In this document: positions 9,413 through 17,780 of the stretch, one piece after another
How positions within the stretch are numbered: the first letter of the stretch is position 1
Layout of the letters: each line of letters starts with the position of its first letter
NCBI RefSeq assembly: GCF_900114165.1
Contig: NZ_FOSB01000004.1
Coordinates: 291,338-355,337, forward strand
DNA: 64,000 nt
From: Halobacillus dabanensis
GTDB taxonomy: Bacteria > Bacillota > Bacilli > Bacillales > Halobacillaceae
Direction: 5' to 3'
Position numbers and translations under genes: made by a program
The notes under the pieces: model-generated
Database searches by the model: none
What the model saw: the letters and a program-made list of their open reading frames with translations, nothing else
Told to the model about the DNA's origin: nothing

Positions 9413-10375
9413 CTATTCATCGCGCAGCAAAAATGCTGGAACTACGCGAATGTAAACAAGCTCACTTATAAGTTCGATAATTGTTTGGGCAATGATTACA
9501 GCTGCAACTACATTCCCTATCTCCGGTAATGCCAAAGCTAGTGGGAGTACAACTAATGAATTCCTTGTTGATCCACTAAAAATTAGAGCCCTGCCTGATT
9601 CGGCCCCTAATTTAAACCATTCCGCTACATATTTAGCTATGATAGGCATAATCACCATAAAAACAATGTATAAAGGAACCACTTTCATAATCTGGTCTGC
9701 GTATGTAGGCAATTTAACAATTTGAGAAGCCACGACGATAAAAAGGGTCAAAGCCATTAAAGGAACAGGTAACCAGGCAGATCCGTCCAATACCTTTCTT
9801 CCAAAAGCTCTCCTTTTCGCTGCGATTTGTAATAACAAGGCAGCACTTAGAGGTAGAACAATCAAACCGAAAAACGCTTCTAAAAACGGAGCAGGCTCCA
9901 CGACTCCTGCAGCGTTTCTCCCCATAAAAAGCCATAAATACACGGGTAGCAGTAACATTTGCGTCACAAACAAAATGGGAGTAAATGTTAAAACTAATTT
10001 TTCATCCCCTTTCCCTAAGGAAGTAAATACGATGACATAATCAATGCAAGGAGTTAATAGTACCAAATAAAAACCGATCAGCAGTATTGGACTCTCAGGC
10101 AATAATTGAGATAACAACCAAACCACGCAAGGTACAATTATAAAATTAATGGTTAGTAAGGCTTTGATGTATTTTGGATTTCCAAATGCTTGTTTCAATG
10201 ATGTAAATGGAATCTAAGAAAACATACTATACATCAACAATGCAATAATGATAGATATAAAAGCCCCTAAGCTTTCCGCATATCCAGGCATGAGAAAGCC
10301 GAATACCGTTGCCATCAATAAACTAATCATATAAACCCATACTTGTTTATTTTCAAGTTTTTTTCTAGTAAACAA
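9413..10375 (-). pseudogene. ACR3/SBF-type arsenite efflux transporter interrupted by an in-frame TAG
   Basis: Two open frames in the same reading frame make one ten-helix SBF-superfamily exporter. The first part holds KQVWVYMISLLMATVFGFLMPG and the second LLTPCIDYVIVFTSLGKGD, with the conserved Cys of arsenite permeases, and GSTRNSLVVLPLALALP. They are separated only by TAG at 10214-10216; the codons after it, IPFTSLKQAFGNPKY, continue the alignment expected of the family, where Gln (CAG) is usual. A single C-to-T change explains the stop. The start is probably TTG at 10375, seven bases after GGGGAG. It lies near other metal-resistance genes. A product would need read-through or reinitiation. 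Confidence 0.75.
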
Positions 10376-10723
10376 CAGTAATCTCCCCTTCTTATCTCCA
10401 GGTACCTCTTTCCAGGACATACAAAAAGAGGTTGGACTATGCAAAACAAAGGATTGAATATCGACACCTTTAACGATTGTAAATAAGTATCATTTCATCT
10501 TTCCATTGCAGGAAACAATCATATATTACCATAACTCCCCTATATAGATTACATATGATTGACTTAAATTCTTCCCACTTGTTAACATGTATATATGATT
10601 ATGTGTGCATATAATGGATTATATCACCTGCCAAAGATGGTCGAGGATTTCCATGTTAGTTGGGATTAGTATGGTTTATACGGTGAACAATGGTTTTAAG
10701 ACGATTATTAAAGGAGGTATATC

Positions 10724-11668
10724 ATGGGATACGATCATGGTCATGATCATACGCATAGAGCTAATAAGAAAGCTTTATGGTTAAGTTTTATCATTACCAC
10801 TACTTATATGATTATTGAAGCTATTGGAGGGTTTTTAACCAATAGCCTGGCTTTATTATCGGATGCTGGCCACATGTTAAGTGATTCTGTGTCTCTAGGT
10901 GTAGGGGTAGTAGCATTTATTATGGGAGAAAAGGTAGCGAATTACAGCAAAACCTATGGGTATAAACGATTTGAAATTCTTGCGGCACTATTCAACGGGG
11001 TGACGCTCGTTTTAATCGCTCTATACATTTGTTATGAAGCCTACCATCGTTTCATGGATCCACCAGAAGTGGCTTCCGTTGGAATGTTAACCATCGGGAT
11101 TATCGGACTCCTGGTGAATATCCTTGTCGCGTGGATATTAATGAGACAAGGAGATACCGAAGACAACCTGAATTTGAGAGCTGCGTTCTTACATGTACTT
11201 GGAGACTTATTGGGTTCTGTAGGTGCTATTGTCGCCGCCCTTCTTATCATGTTCTTTCATTGGGGATGGGCTGATCCATTGGCAAGTGTGATTGTAGCAA
11301 TATTGGTGCTCATTAGTGGCTGGCGAGTAGCCAGAGATTCTATACATGTTCTTATGGAAGGAACACCGAAAAATATAGATTTAGAGGAGATCGTCCAAAC
11401 CATCCAGAGCACAGACGACATAGAAGACATCCATGACCTGCATGTTTGGAGCATTACCAGTGGTCAAAACGCCCTCTCCTGTCATGCGGTAGTTACAAAA
11501 AATCTTACTATCAAGGAATGTCAAGACTTGTTAAAACGAGTGGAGAACCAGCTTCGTGAAAAGGGAATCGGTCACGTCACTATACAATTAGAATCGAGTG
11601 AACATTCACATGAAAATACCATTCTTTGCGCAGAACAAAAAGATGAGCATCACAACCACTCACACTAG
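10724..11668 (+). CDS. czcD: Cation diffusion facilitator, zinc/cadmium exporter
   Basis: A 314-residue CDF transporter that exports Zn2+ or Cd2+ in exchange for protons. The His-rich N-terminus (GYDHGHDHTHR), six membrane segments, the HMLSD metal-site motif in helix 2 and the HVLGD motif in helix 5 are the classic CzcD features. A cytoplasmic domain with DIHDLHVWSITSG and a His-rich tail follow. The start has AAAGGAGG at ideal distance. The leader at 10560-10620 is AT-rich with short inverted pieces that could hold an ArsR/CzrA-type operator, but I cannot define it. It is transcribed away from the broken arsenite exporter and toward cadA. Confidence 0.9.
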   Translation: MGYDHGHDHTHRANKKALWLSFIITTTYMIIEAIGGFLTNSLALLSDAGHMLSDSVSLGVGVVAFIMGEKVANYSKTYGYKRFEILAALFNGVTLVLIALYICYEAYHRFMDPPEVASVGMLTIGIIGLLVNILVAWILMRQGDTEDNLNLRAAFLHVLGDLLGSVGAIVAALLIMFFHWGWADPLASVIVAILVLISGWRVARDSIHVLMEGTPKNIDLEEIVQTIQSTDDIEDIHDLHVWSITSGQNALSCHAVVTKNLTIKECQDLLKRVENQLREKGIGHVTIQLESSEHSHENTILCAEQKDEHHNHSH

Positions 11669-11952
11669 CCACTTCTCTTCCGACTAAAATATCCGGGGTC
11701 AAGCATGTGGAAATTATTAAAGAAGACTTCAGGAAGAGCGCATTGTGCCTTAGAATGCCATACTACTTTATCGTTATTTGTTTCAATCAGGTTGGACCAC
11801 TAGTTTCTTTATAGAAGACTCTTATGTTGGTGGATGGAGGGAAAATCGCTTATCTCTTCACTCGTACGTGATAACTGCCTCTGTCCCTGTTTGAGTGACT
11901 TCCTTCTCAACGTTAAACTGATAGTGTAATTTTAATAAAAAGGAGAACAAGC

Positions 11953-12054
11953 ATGGATCCACTTTTTATCTCTGTAATTCTCATGGCAATGACTATAGCT
12001 GGGGCATTTAGCGCGTTTGTAGTCATTCTTCTTATTAGAAATAAAAAGAAATAG
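11953..12054 (+). CDS. 33-residue predicted single-span membrane peptide
   Basis: A small open frame starts at ATG 11953, seven bases after AGGAG, and encodes 33 residues. A hydrophobic stretch from about residue 4 to 28 (FISVILMAMTIAGAF then SAFVVILLI) is followed by a basic tail RNKKK, which predicts one membrane helix with a cytoplasmic C-terminus. It lies alone between czcD and cadA, ending ahead of the shared terminator at 12172. No family is recognised. The ribosome site and composition make it plausible as a real small protein; modulators of metal transporters are one possibility, purely from context. Confidence 0.45.
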   Translation: MDPLFISVILMAMTIAGAFSAFVVILLIRNKKK

Positions 12055-12078
12055 TCATTTTTTATCTGCTGATAATAT

Positions 12079-12098
12079 GAATATGCGCTCATATATGC
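12079..12098. other. Inverted repeat ATGCGC-N8-GCGCAT
   Basis: Two GC-rich six-base arms face each other across eight bases in an AT-rich gap between the small membrane ORF and the end of cadA. It resembles an ArsR-type operator in size but has no gene start next to it. Function unknown. Confidence 0.25.
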
Positions 12099-12171
12099 GC
12101 ATTGAGGCGTTACATTTATATGTTCCAATGGATAATGAAGAAAAACTTATATAAAACCATTTTAAAATGTA

Positions 12172-12212
12172 AAAGAAAGATACCACCTCTTAAAAAAGGG
12201 GTATCTTTCTTT
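12172..12212. terminator. Bidirectional terminator between the small ORF and cadA
   Basis: The arm AAAGAAAGATACC pairs with GGTATCTTTCTTT around a short inner stem and A-rich loop. Both flanks supply A/T runs, so it can stop transcription from either side. Confidence 0.75.
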
Positions 12213-12219
12213 GTGGGAT

Positions 12220-14874
12220 TTATTTCTGCCTTAACAATCTCATACTATTGAGAATCACTATGAGAGCAGCACCGGTGTCACTTAACACAGCCATCCATAA
12301 CGTTAAAAATCCTGGGAATATTAAGAGCAACGCTGCCAGTTTCGTAAGCAACGAAAACCAGACGTTCTGTTTAATGATGTTCATGGCTCTTCGACTCAAA
12401 CGGATCGTATGCGGAAGTTTCTCCAAATTATCTGCCATAAGTACAATATCAGCAGTTTCCATGGCTGTATCCGTTCCTGCACCACCCATAGCAATTCCAA
12501 GATCAGCTGTCGCAAGGGCCGGAGCATCATTAATCCCATCCCCCACCATCGCAACACTCTTCCCTTCATCCTGTAATTTCTTCACGGCGGTAACTTTATC
12601 TTCAGGCAATAACTCAGCGAAGTAGCGATCGACACCTGTTTCGTCCGCGATTTTTTTAGCTGTTCCTTCATTATCACCTGTCAACATCATCATTTCTCCC
12701 ATTCCTATTTGTTTGAGCTTTTGAATGGATTGAACAGTAATGTCACGAATGGTATCCGCAACAGCAATCAGACCTAGAATCTCCGTTCGAGTACCTACCA
12801 CTACAAGCGTGTTTCCGTGGCTTTGTAATGAATCCATACGCTCTTCTATTTCATGAAGAGGAACCTCCATGTCATTGAACAATTTAGGATTACCAGCAAA
12901 GTACTCTGTCCCGTTAATTGTAGCCTGCGCACCTTTACCTGCTATGGCTTTGAAGTCTTCCCCTTGTTTCGTACCAATATTACGCTCTACAGCATAACTG
13001 GTGATGGCTTGGGCGATAGGGTGAGTGGAATGTTCTTCAATGGTTCGGGTGATACCAATTAACTCTTCTCGATTGTTTTGAAGAGAAATCACTTCTGCAA
13101 CTTTTGGTTTACCTTCTGTCAGCGTCCCTGTCTTATCAAAAGCAATCGCTTGAATAGCCCCAGCCTTCTCTAAGAAGGTTCCCCCTTTGATAAGCACACC
13201 ATTTTTAGCTGCATTCCCAATCGCAGATACAATGGCCACTGGTGTAGATATGACCAATGCACAAGGACATGCTACGACTAATAACGCAAGGCCTTTATAA
13301 AGCCACTCTCCCCATGATCCGAATCCAAATAATGGTGGTACCACCATGATAAGAAGTGCAAGAGTAAAGACAATAGGAGTGTAGACACTTGCAAAGCGAT
13401 CAACAAATGCTTGGGTCGGAGCTTTTTTCTCCTGAGCCTCTTCCACAAGATGAATGATTTTAGCAATCGTTGTATCTTCCACTAATTTTGTTACCTTAAC
13501 TTCTAAGGAGCCACTTTCGTTGACGGTACCTGCATAAACCGTATCTCCCTGCTGTTTATCTACTGGCAGTGATTCTCCGGTGATGGGTGCCTGGTTGATA
13601 CTTGAGGTACCTGTTAACACTTCTCCATCCAAAGGAATTTTCTCTCCGGGTTTGATGACGATAATATCATTGACTCCTACCTCTTCTACTGGTTTTCGGA
13701 TAAGTTGATCCCCGGACTTAACGGTGGCTTCTGATGGAGTCAGATTAATGAGGCTTCGAATCGATTCTCTTGTACGCTCAATCGACCTGTTTTGTAAAGT
13801 GTTCCCTAAGGCGAAAAGCCATACCACCGTCGCCCCTTCAAACCACTCTCCAATGAGGGCTGCCCCAATGGCTGCAGAGGCCATGAGCACATTCATGTCT
13901 AAGGAACCACTTTTAATGGCATAAAAGGCACTTTTCGCTGGCTTAAATCCTCCGATAAGAATAGATGCAGCATATAAGGCCGTAATTAACTCAGGACTTA
14001 CATTTGTAAAAGAACCTATAAAACCAAGCGCCAGGAATAGGCCGGATATGGTGGTGGTTGAGTTTCCCTTTTTCTTTTTTTCAGAAGTCCCTTTCCTCTG
14101 GTTACTGATTGAATCTAGGGAAGCATCAAATCCAGATCTTTGGACCTCTTTGATGATTTCATTTTGATTCGTCGTATGAGCCACATGCATTTTTCCCGTT
14201 GAAAAATTCACCTGGACATCTTGAATATGTGGGTTTCTACTTAGATGCTTTTCAATCGTCATCGCGCAGGAGCCACAATCCATTCCTTCGATTTTATATG
14301 TCTGCCTATTATTGTATTTATTTAAAGGCTCCGCTTCAAAGCCTAATTTACGAACCTGTTCAGGGATGTCATCGTGTACAGAAAGCTCATCGGCAGCCAC
14401 AGTCATTTTCCCTGTACCATAATTAACCCGGACCGTCTGAATTCCTTTGGTCTTTTGCAACCCTTTCTCAATGGTTGCGGCACAGGAAGGACAGTCCATC
14501 CCATGAATCTTGTATTCCAAAGGTTTTTGCCCTTCCGGCTGGCTATTTGCTGCATCCATTTCTTCCTTTTTACTTTCTCCCGTACTGCAACAGGATGAAG
14601 AGCTTTCTTTATGTTCTTTTTTCATGTTTGTGACCTTTCCACAGCATGTTGAAGGGCCAGTAGTTTCTTTTTCGTTCGTATCCGTTTCGCAACATGTTGA
14701 TGTGGCGGCAGCTTCTTTCTCTTTGACATCACTTCCGCAGCATGTTGAGGTAGTAGAAACTTCTTCCGCCCCCTCATTAGAACAGCAGGAACTTTCTTGT
14801 TTCGTTTTATGGAATTCCGACTCACCATGGCTGGAACAACAACTTGACTGTGATTCTTTTTCTATACGACTCAT
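12220..14874 (-). CDS. cadA: Cadmium/zinc-exporting P1B-type ATPase with Cys-Cys repeat N-terminus
   Basis: An 884-residue heavy-metal ATPase. Two HMA domains carry GMDCPSCA (about residues 125-132) and GMDCGSCA. The membrane CPC motif is in VVACPCALVIS, the phosphorylation site in DKTGTLTEGK, an HP motif in HSTHPIAQA, and the hinge in GDGINDAPALATAD. The CPC motif and CadC neighbour indicate Cd/Zn/Pb export. Ahead of the first HMA lie about 100 residues with six Cys-Cys pairs at residues 12, 30, 45, 61, 77 and 95, a spacing of 15-18. The start at 14874 is supported by a GGGGGG tract; six extra codons upstream lack one. CadC ends 22 bp upstream, forming a cadCA operon. Confidence 0.92.
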   Translation of the reverse strand: MSRIEKESQSSCCSSHGESEFHKTKQESSCCSNEGAEEVSTTSTCCGSDVKEKEAAATSTCCETDTNEKETTGPSTCCGKVTNMKKEHKESSSSCCSTGESKKEEMDAANSQPEGQKPLEYKIHGMDCPSCAATIEKGLQKTKGIQTVRVNYGTGKMTVAADELSVHDDIPEQVRKLGFEAEPLNKYNNRQTYKIEGMDCGSCAMTIEKHLSRNPHIQDVQVNFSTGKMHVAHTTNQNEIIKEVQRSGFDASLDSISNQRKGTSEKKKKGNSTTTISGLFLALGFIGSFTNVSPELITALYAASILIGGFKPAKSAFYAIKSGSLDMNVLMASAAIGAALIGEWFEGATVVWLFALGNTLQNRSIERTRESIRSLINLTPSEATVKSGDQLIRKPVEEVGVNDIIVIKPGEKIPLDGEVLTGTSSINQAPITGESLPVDKQQGDTVYAGTVNESGSLEVKVTKLVEDTTIAKIIHLVEEAQEKKAPTQAFVDRFASVYTPIVFTLALLIMVVPPLFGFGSWGEWLYKGLALLVVACPCALVISTPVAIVSAIGNAAKNGVLIKGGTFLEKAGAIQAIAFDKTGTLTEGKPKVAEVISLQNNREELIGITRTIEEHSTHPIAQAITSYAVERNIGTKQGEDFKAIAGKGAQATINGTEYFAGNPKLFNDMEVPLHEIEERMDSLQSHGNTLVVVGTRTEILGLIAVADTIRDITVQSIQKLKQIGMGEMMMLTGDNEGTAKKIADETGVDRYFAELLPEDKVTAVKKLQDEGKSVAMVGDGINDAPALATADLGIAMGGAGTDTAMETADIVLMADNLEKLPHTIRLSRRAMNIIKQNVWFSLLTKLAALLLIFPGFLTLWMAVLSDTGAALIVILNSMRLLRQK
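14585..14845 (-). repeat. Six-fold Cys-Cys repeat region at the start of cadA
   Basis: Each unit reads roughly S-[ST]-C-C-[SGE] followed by a charged Lys/Glu/Thr-rich spacer. The units differ in sequence, so they are old repeats rather than recent copies. The pairs could bind soft metal ions. Confidence 0.7.
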
Positions 14875-14896
14875 GGTATCCCCCCAATCCATTCAG

Positions 14897-15265
14897 TCAC
14901 CCTTCTTTCGAGTGTAGTAAAGCAACCGACACTAACTGATGAACATGATCATCAGCTAACGAATAAAAAACCAGTTTTCCTTCTTTGCGATATTTAGCCA
15001 ACTTCATGTTGCGCAACAACCTTAGATGGTGAGAAGCCGTAGCCGTCGTTGAGCCGATAATATTGGCAACATCACAAACGCAAAGCTCCTTCTCCAGTGT
15101 TAAGGCATATGCAATTTTCATACGTGTGGCATCCGATAAAGCTTTAAAAATCAACTCTACGCCTTCCACTTTCTCGATTTCAGGCTGTACTCTATTAATA
15201 ATTTCTTCATCATAACAAAACGTATCACAAGTATCCGATGTGTTTTTCTTCAAAGTTCCACTCAT
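14897..15265 (-). CDS. cadC: ArsR/SmtB-family metal-sensing repressor
   Basis: A 122-residue winged-helix repressor that leaves DNA when Cd, Pb or Zn binds. The alpha-3N metal site ligands are visible: Cys13 and Cys17 in the N-terminal DTCDTFCYD and Cys62 and Cys64 in ELCVCDV, matching the CadC type rather than ArsR. The recognition helix lies in STTATASHHLRLLRNMKL. It is the first gene of the cadCA operon. Two palindromes resembling the known cad operator flank its promoter, so autoregulation is likely. Confidence 0.9.
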   Translation of the reverse strand: MSGTLKKNTSDTCDTFCYDEEIINRVQPEIEKVEGVELIFKALSDATRMKIAYALTLEKELCVCDVANIIGSTTATASHHLRLLRNMKLAKYRKEGKLVFYSLADDHVHQLVSVALLHSKEG

Positions 15266-15278
15266 ATTCGCACCTCAT

Positions 15279-15294
15279 TCAAACATTCATTTGA
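15279..15294. promoter_or_regulatory. Putative CadC operator (downstream copy)
   Basis: TCAAACATTCATTTGA is an inverted repeat with TCAAA and TTTGA arms, 14 bp upstream of the cadC start and overlapping its leader. It resembles the pI258 cad operator core. Binding is inferred. Confidence 0.55.
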
Positions 15295-15306
15295 TTATTT
15301 GCATAT

Positions 15307-15335
15307 AGTGTATGCTTCTGTAACAAATGTGTCAA
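15307..15335 (-). promoter_or_regulatory. cadCA promoter
   Basis: On the minus strand TTGACA (15330-15335) and TACACT (15307-15312) are separated by 17 bp, close to the sigma-A consensus. The promoter sits between two CadC-like palindromes. Confidence 0.65.
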
Positions 15336-15342
15336 TGTTATC

Positions 15343-15362
15343 ATTCAAATAGTCACTTGAAT
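15343..15362. promoter_or_regulatory. Putative CadC operator (upstream copy)
   Basis: ATTCAAATAGTCACTTGAAT is a palindrome with perfect ATTCAA/TTGAAT ends that resembles the known cad operator (TCAAATA/TTTGAA form). It is upstream of the cadC -35 and about 75 bp before the divergent bdbD start, so it could also touch that promoter. Confidence 0.6.
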
Positions 15363-15437
15363 ATTGGTCTGCTTTTCCATAAACTAAACCTGTGCTACTT
15401 TATGATATAGAACATATATAAAATAGGAGTGAATCAA

Positions 15438-16124
15438 ATGGGAGAACAGAAAAAAGGATCTATGAAGTTCATCGTTTTATTAACGGTTTTTGTTATCGGT
15501 CTAGTTACCGTCTTTGTTGTCCTGGATAATAGAGGAGAACAATCAGAAGTGACTGATACCAGCGCCAATCAGGAGCCTATATCTACGGAAAACCAACCAA
15601 CGTTAGGGGATGAAGATGCTCCTGTTCAAATTGTTGAATTTGGGGACTACAAATGTCCTTCGTGCAAAGCTTGGAGCGATCAAATTTATCCTCAATTAAA
15701 GGAAGACTATATTGACACGGGCGATGCAAGCCTTTCATTTATCAATGTATTATTCCATGGTCAAGAATCAGCATTGGCTGCTAAAGGAGGAGAAGCAATT
15801 TATCAGCTTGCTCCTGAAGCGTTCTGGGATTTTAATAAAAATTTATTCTCGGAGCAGCCAGAAAGCCACGATGAACAATGGATTACAGAAGACAAGCTGG
15901 TGGAAGTTGCTAAAAACAGTGTGGAGAATTTAGATGAAGAAAAATTTAAGGAAAGTCTCACCACCGATGGAGTAGAAGAAGCGGTAAGCATCGATGAGGA
16001 CTTAGTGGAACAATATGAAATCCAACAGACCCCTACTGTCATGATTAACGGGCAGATCTTAGAAAACCCCTTCGATTATGAGAAGATTAAGTCCGTAATT
16101 GATGAAGAACTTGAGGACAAATAA
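15438..16124 (+). CDS. bdbD: Thiol-disulfide oxidoreductase, DsbA/BdbD type
   Basis: A membrane-anchored extracytoplasmic oxidase that forms disulfide bonds in secreted proteins. One N-terminal membrane segment covers about residues 10-29. The thioredoxin-fold active site CPSC is at residues 73-76 in FGDYKCPSCKAW, and the cis-Pro loop is QQTPTVMING. The ATG at 15438 is preferred because AGGAG lies eight bases ahead; a GTG nine bases earlier overlaps that site. The stop codon overlaps the bdbC start, so the pair is translationally coupled. It faces away from cadCA; the thiol chemistry might relate to metal stress, but that is only context. Confidence 0.88.
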   Translation: MGEQKKGSMKFIVLLTVFVIGLVTVFVVLDNRGEQSEVTDTSANQEPISTENQPTLGDEDAPVQIVEFGDYKCPSCKAWSDQIYPQLKEDYIDTGDASLSFINVLFHGQESALAAKGGEAIYQLAPEAFWDFNKNLFSEQPESHDEQWITEDKLVEVAKNSVENLDEEKFKESLTTDGVEEAVSIDEDLVEQYEIQQTPTVMINGQILENPFDYEKIKSVIDEELEDK

Positions 16125-16552
16125 TGAATACAGGAAAAGACGGAGCTAGTAAAAAATCTTATCACTTGTACTTTGCATGGTTGATATCCGTTATCGCAAC
16201 ATTAGGAAGTTTGTATTTTAGTGATATAAAAGGATTTATTCCATGTGAATTATGCTGGTATCAGCGTATCTTTATGTACCCCCTAAGTATTTTGTTGGGG
16301 ATCGCCACTTTCTTTAATGAAAGGCAAATCATTAAATATACCCTTCCTCTTTCCATTATCGGAGGAGGGATTTCCCTCTTTCATTACCTGGAGCAAAAAG
16401 TCCCTGGTTTTGCTGCCATAAAACCATGTACTCAAGGAGTACCATGCACAGCAGAGTATATCAATTGGTTCGGGTTTATTACGATTCCTTTTTTAGCTTT
16501 AACTGCGTTCATTTTAATTACAGGAATATTATGGTTAGGAAGGAAAGCTTGA
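16124..16552 (+). CDS. bdbC: Disulfide bond formation protein, DsbB/BdbC type
   Basis: A four-helix membrane quinone oxidoreductase that reoxidises BdbD. The first loop carries CELCWYQR (CxxC pair) near residues 38-45 and the second loop CTQGVPC, the two Cys pairs needed for electron transfer to quinone. The length of 142 residues is normal. Its ATG overlaps the bdbD stop by one base (TAATG), giving a two-gene operon. Confidence 0.9.
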   Translation: MNTGKDGASKKSYHLYFAWLISVIATLGSLYFSDIKGFIPCELCWYQRIFMYPLSILLGIATFFNERQIIKYTLPLSIIGGGISLFHYLEQKVPGFAAIKPCTQGVPCTAEYINWFGFITIPFLALTAFILITGILWLGRKA

Positions 16553-16691
16553 TGTTCCCTTTCTCTTATTTTTGGAACATTCGAGAATGCAAACATTATA
16601 TATCTATGAAGATGTTCCTGTTTGGTTAAAGAATAGATACAGGTTAAATTAGATAACCCCTACCGCACCTCTTAAAGAAATATCGTATGCG

Positions 16692-16736
16692 AAAAGCCTC
16701 TCGTGAGTTTATGAACTCTTGAGAGGTTTTTTATTT
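16692..16736 (+). terminator. Terminator of the bdbDC operon
   Basis: The arm AAAGCCTCTC with GAGTT pairs with AACTC and GAGAGGTTTT across a three-base loop and two mismatches, followed by a T-rich tail. The same GCCTCTC/GAGAGGC sequence recurs near 30955 and 55100-55430. Confidence 0.7.
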
Positions 16737-16759
16737 TTTCAAATATAAAAATCTTTCTG

Positions 16760-16788
16760 TTGTCACAAATCAAAAACAATGATACTAT
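16760..16788 (+). promoter_or_regulatory. Promoter of the ppsR-ppdK operon
   Basis: TTGTCA (16760-16765) and TACTAT (16783-16788) with a 17-bp spacer resemble a sigma-A promoter. Two similar 11-mers that may bind CcpN lie just downstream. Confidence 0.5.
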
Positions 16789-16804
16789 ACATTCACCCTA
16801 ATAG

Positions 16805-16846
16805 TATGTCATTTTTATTTTAAAAGGATTAATAGTATGACATAAT
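16805..16846. promoter_or_regulatory. Pair of putative CcpN boxes
   Basis: TATGTCATTTT (16805) and TATGACATAAT (16836) each fit 10 of 11 positions of the CcpN consensus as I recall it (TRTGHYATAYW). They are in direct orientation with 31 bp between starts and lie within a longer repeat AATAGTATGWCAT. CcpN represses gluconeogenic genes in Bacillus, which fits PPDK and its regulator. Inference only. Confidence 0.4.
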
Positions 16847-16961
16847 TGACAAAAGAATGTATCATAGAGGGAGGCGAGCAAGAGGAAATATATTAGATCA
16901 ATACTTACACAAGCCGATTCATCCGGCAAATTCCAATACTAATAGAATAGGGAGATGGATA

Positions 16962-17780
16962 GTGACTAAAAAAGAGACTGTCTATATCGTGTCAGATTCG
17001 GTCGGGGAAACAGCGGAAGTCATGGTAAAGGCTGTAGCAAGCCAATTTTTTGAGCAGGAAATTGAGATTAAGCATTTTTCTTATGTCGAGGACAAGCAGG
17101 ATATTAATAATGTCATTACTGTGTCGAAGTATAACCATTCCATCATTGCTTACACCATTGTCCTTCAGGATTTAAAACAATATATTGACCACAGAGCAAA
17201 AGACGAAGGAGTCATTGCTGTCAATTTGATGTATCCCCTGATGGATGCATTCACTCAAAAATTTGATATGCAACCTAACCATCAACCAAGACAAATGAGA
17301 AAGCTGGATGAGGACTATTTTAAAAGAGTAGAAGCTATTGAGTTTGCTGTGAAGTATGATGACGGACAGGAAGTACGGGGGTTAAAACAAGCAGACATCG
17401 TTCTCATTGGAGTTTCACGTACATCAAAGACCCCTCTGTCTATGTATTTAGCCAATAAGCAATTCAAAGTAGCCAATGTACCCCTCATCCCAGAGATTCC
17501 ACCTCCTCAGGAACTATTTACAATCCCAAGGAAAAAGTGTGTTGGATTAGTGATTTCACCTGAAAAATTAAATGAAATCCGCAGGGAACGATTAAAGGGT
17601 CTGGGGTTAACAAATTCAGCAAACTATGCCTCATTAGATAGAATTTTTGAGGAACTAACTTGTGCGGAAGACATTATGAAAAAAATCGGCTGTCCAATCA
17701 TTGATGTCTCTCATAAGGCCATAGAAGAGACGGCTGATCATATTTTAGCTATGTTTAAAAAAAGGGGGAGCTTTGCGTAA
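16962..17780 (+). CDS. Pyruvate, phosphate dikinase regulatory protein (YqfL/PpsR family)
   Basis: A bifunctional ADP-dependent kinase and Pi-dependent phosphorylase that switches PPDK off and on. The N-terminal block VYIVSDSVGETAEVM and the P-loop GVSRTSKTPLSMYLANK (about residues 148-164) are family signatures. The frame is open back to 16857, but a GTG at 16962 preceded by GGGAGATGG gives 272 residues, the normal length; the upstream residues lack similarity to the family. The gene ends one base into the ppdK start, so partner and target are co-translated. Confidence 0.88.
   Translation: MTKKETVYIVSDSVGETAEVMVKAVASQFFEQEIEIKHFSYVEDKQDINNVITVSKYNHSIIAYTIVLQDLKQYIDHRAKDEGVIAVNLMYPLMDAFTQKFDMQPNHQPRQMRKLDEDYFKRVEAIEFAVKYDDGQEVRGLKQADIVLIGVSRTSKTPLSMYLANKQFKVANVPLIPEIPPPQELFTIPRKKCVGLVISPEKLNEIRRERLKGLGLTNSANYASLDRIFEELTCAEDIMKKIGCPIIDVSHKAIEETADHILAMFKKRGSFA

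Noticed and set aside
11704..11802. 32-codon plus-strand ORF after czcD
   Set aside because: The start has only a weak GGGGT, and the composition is not typical of protein.
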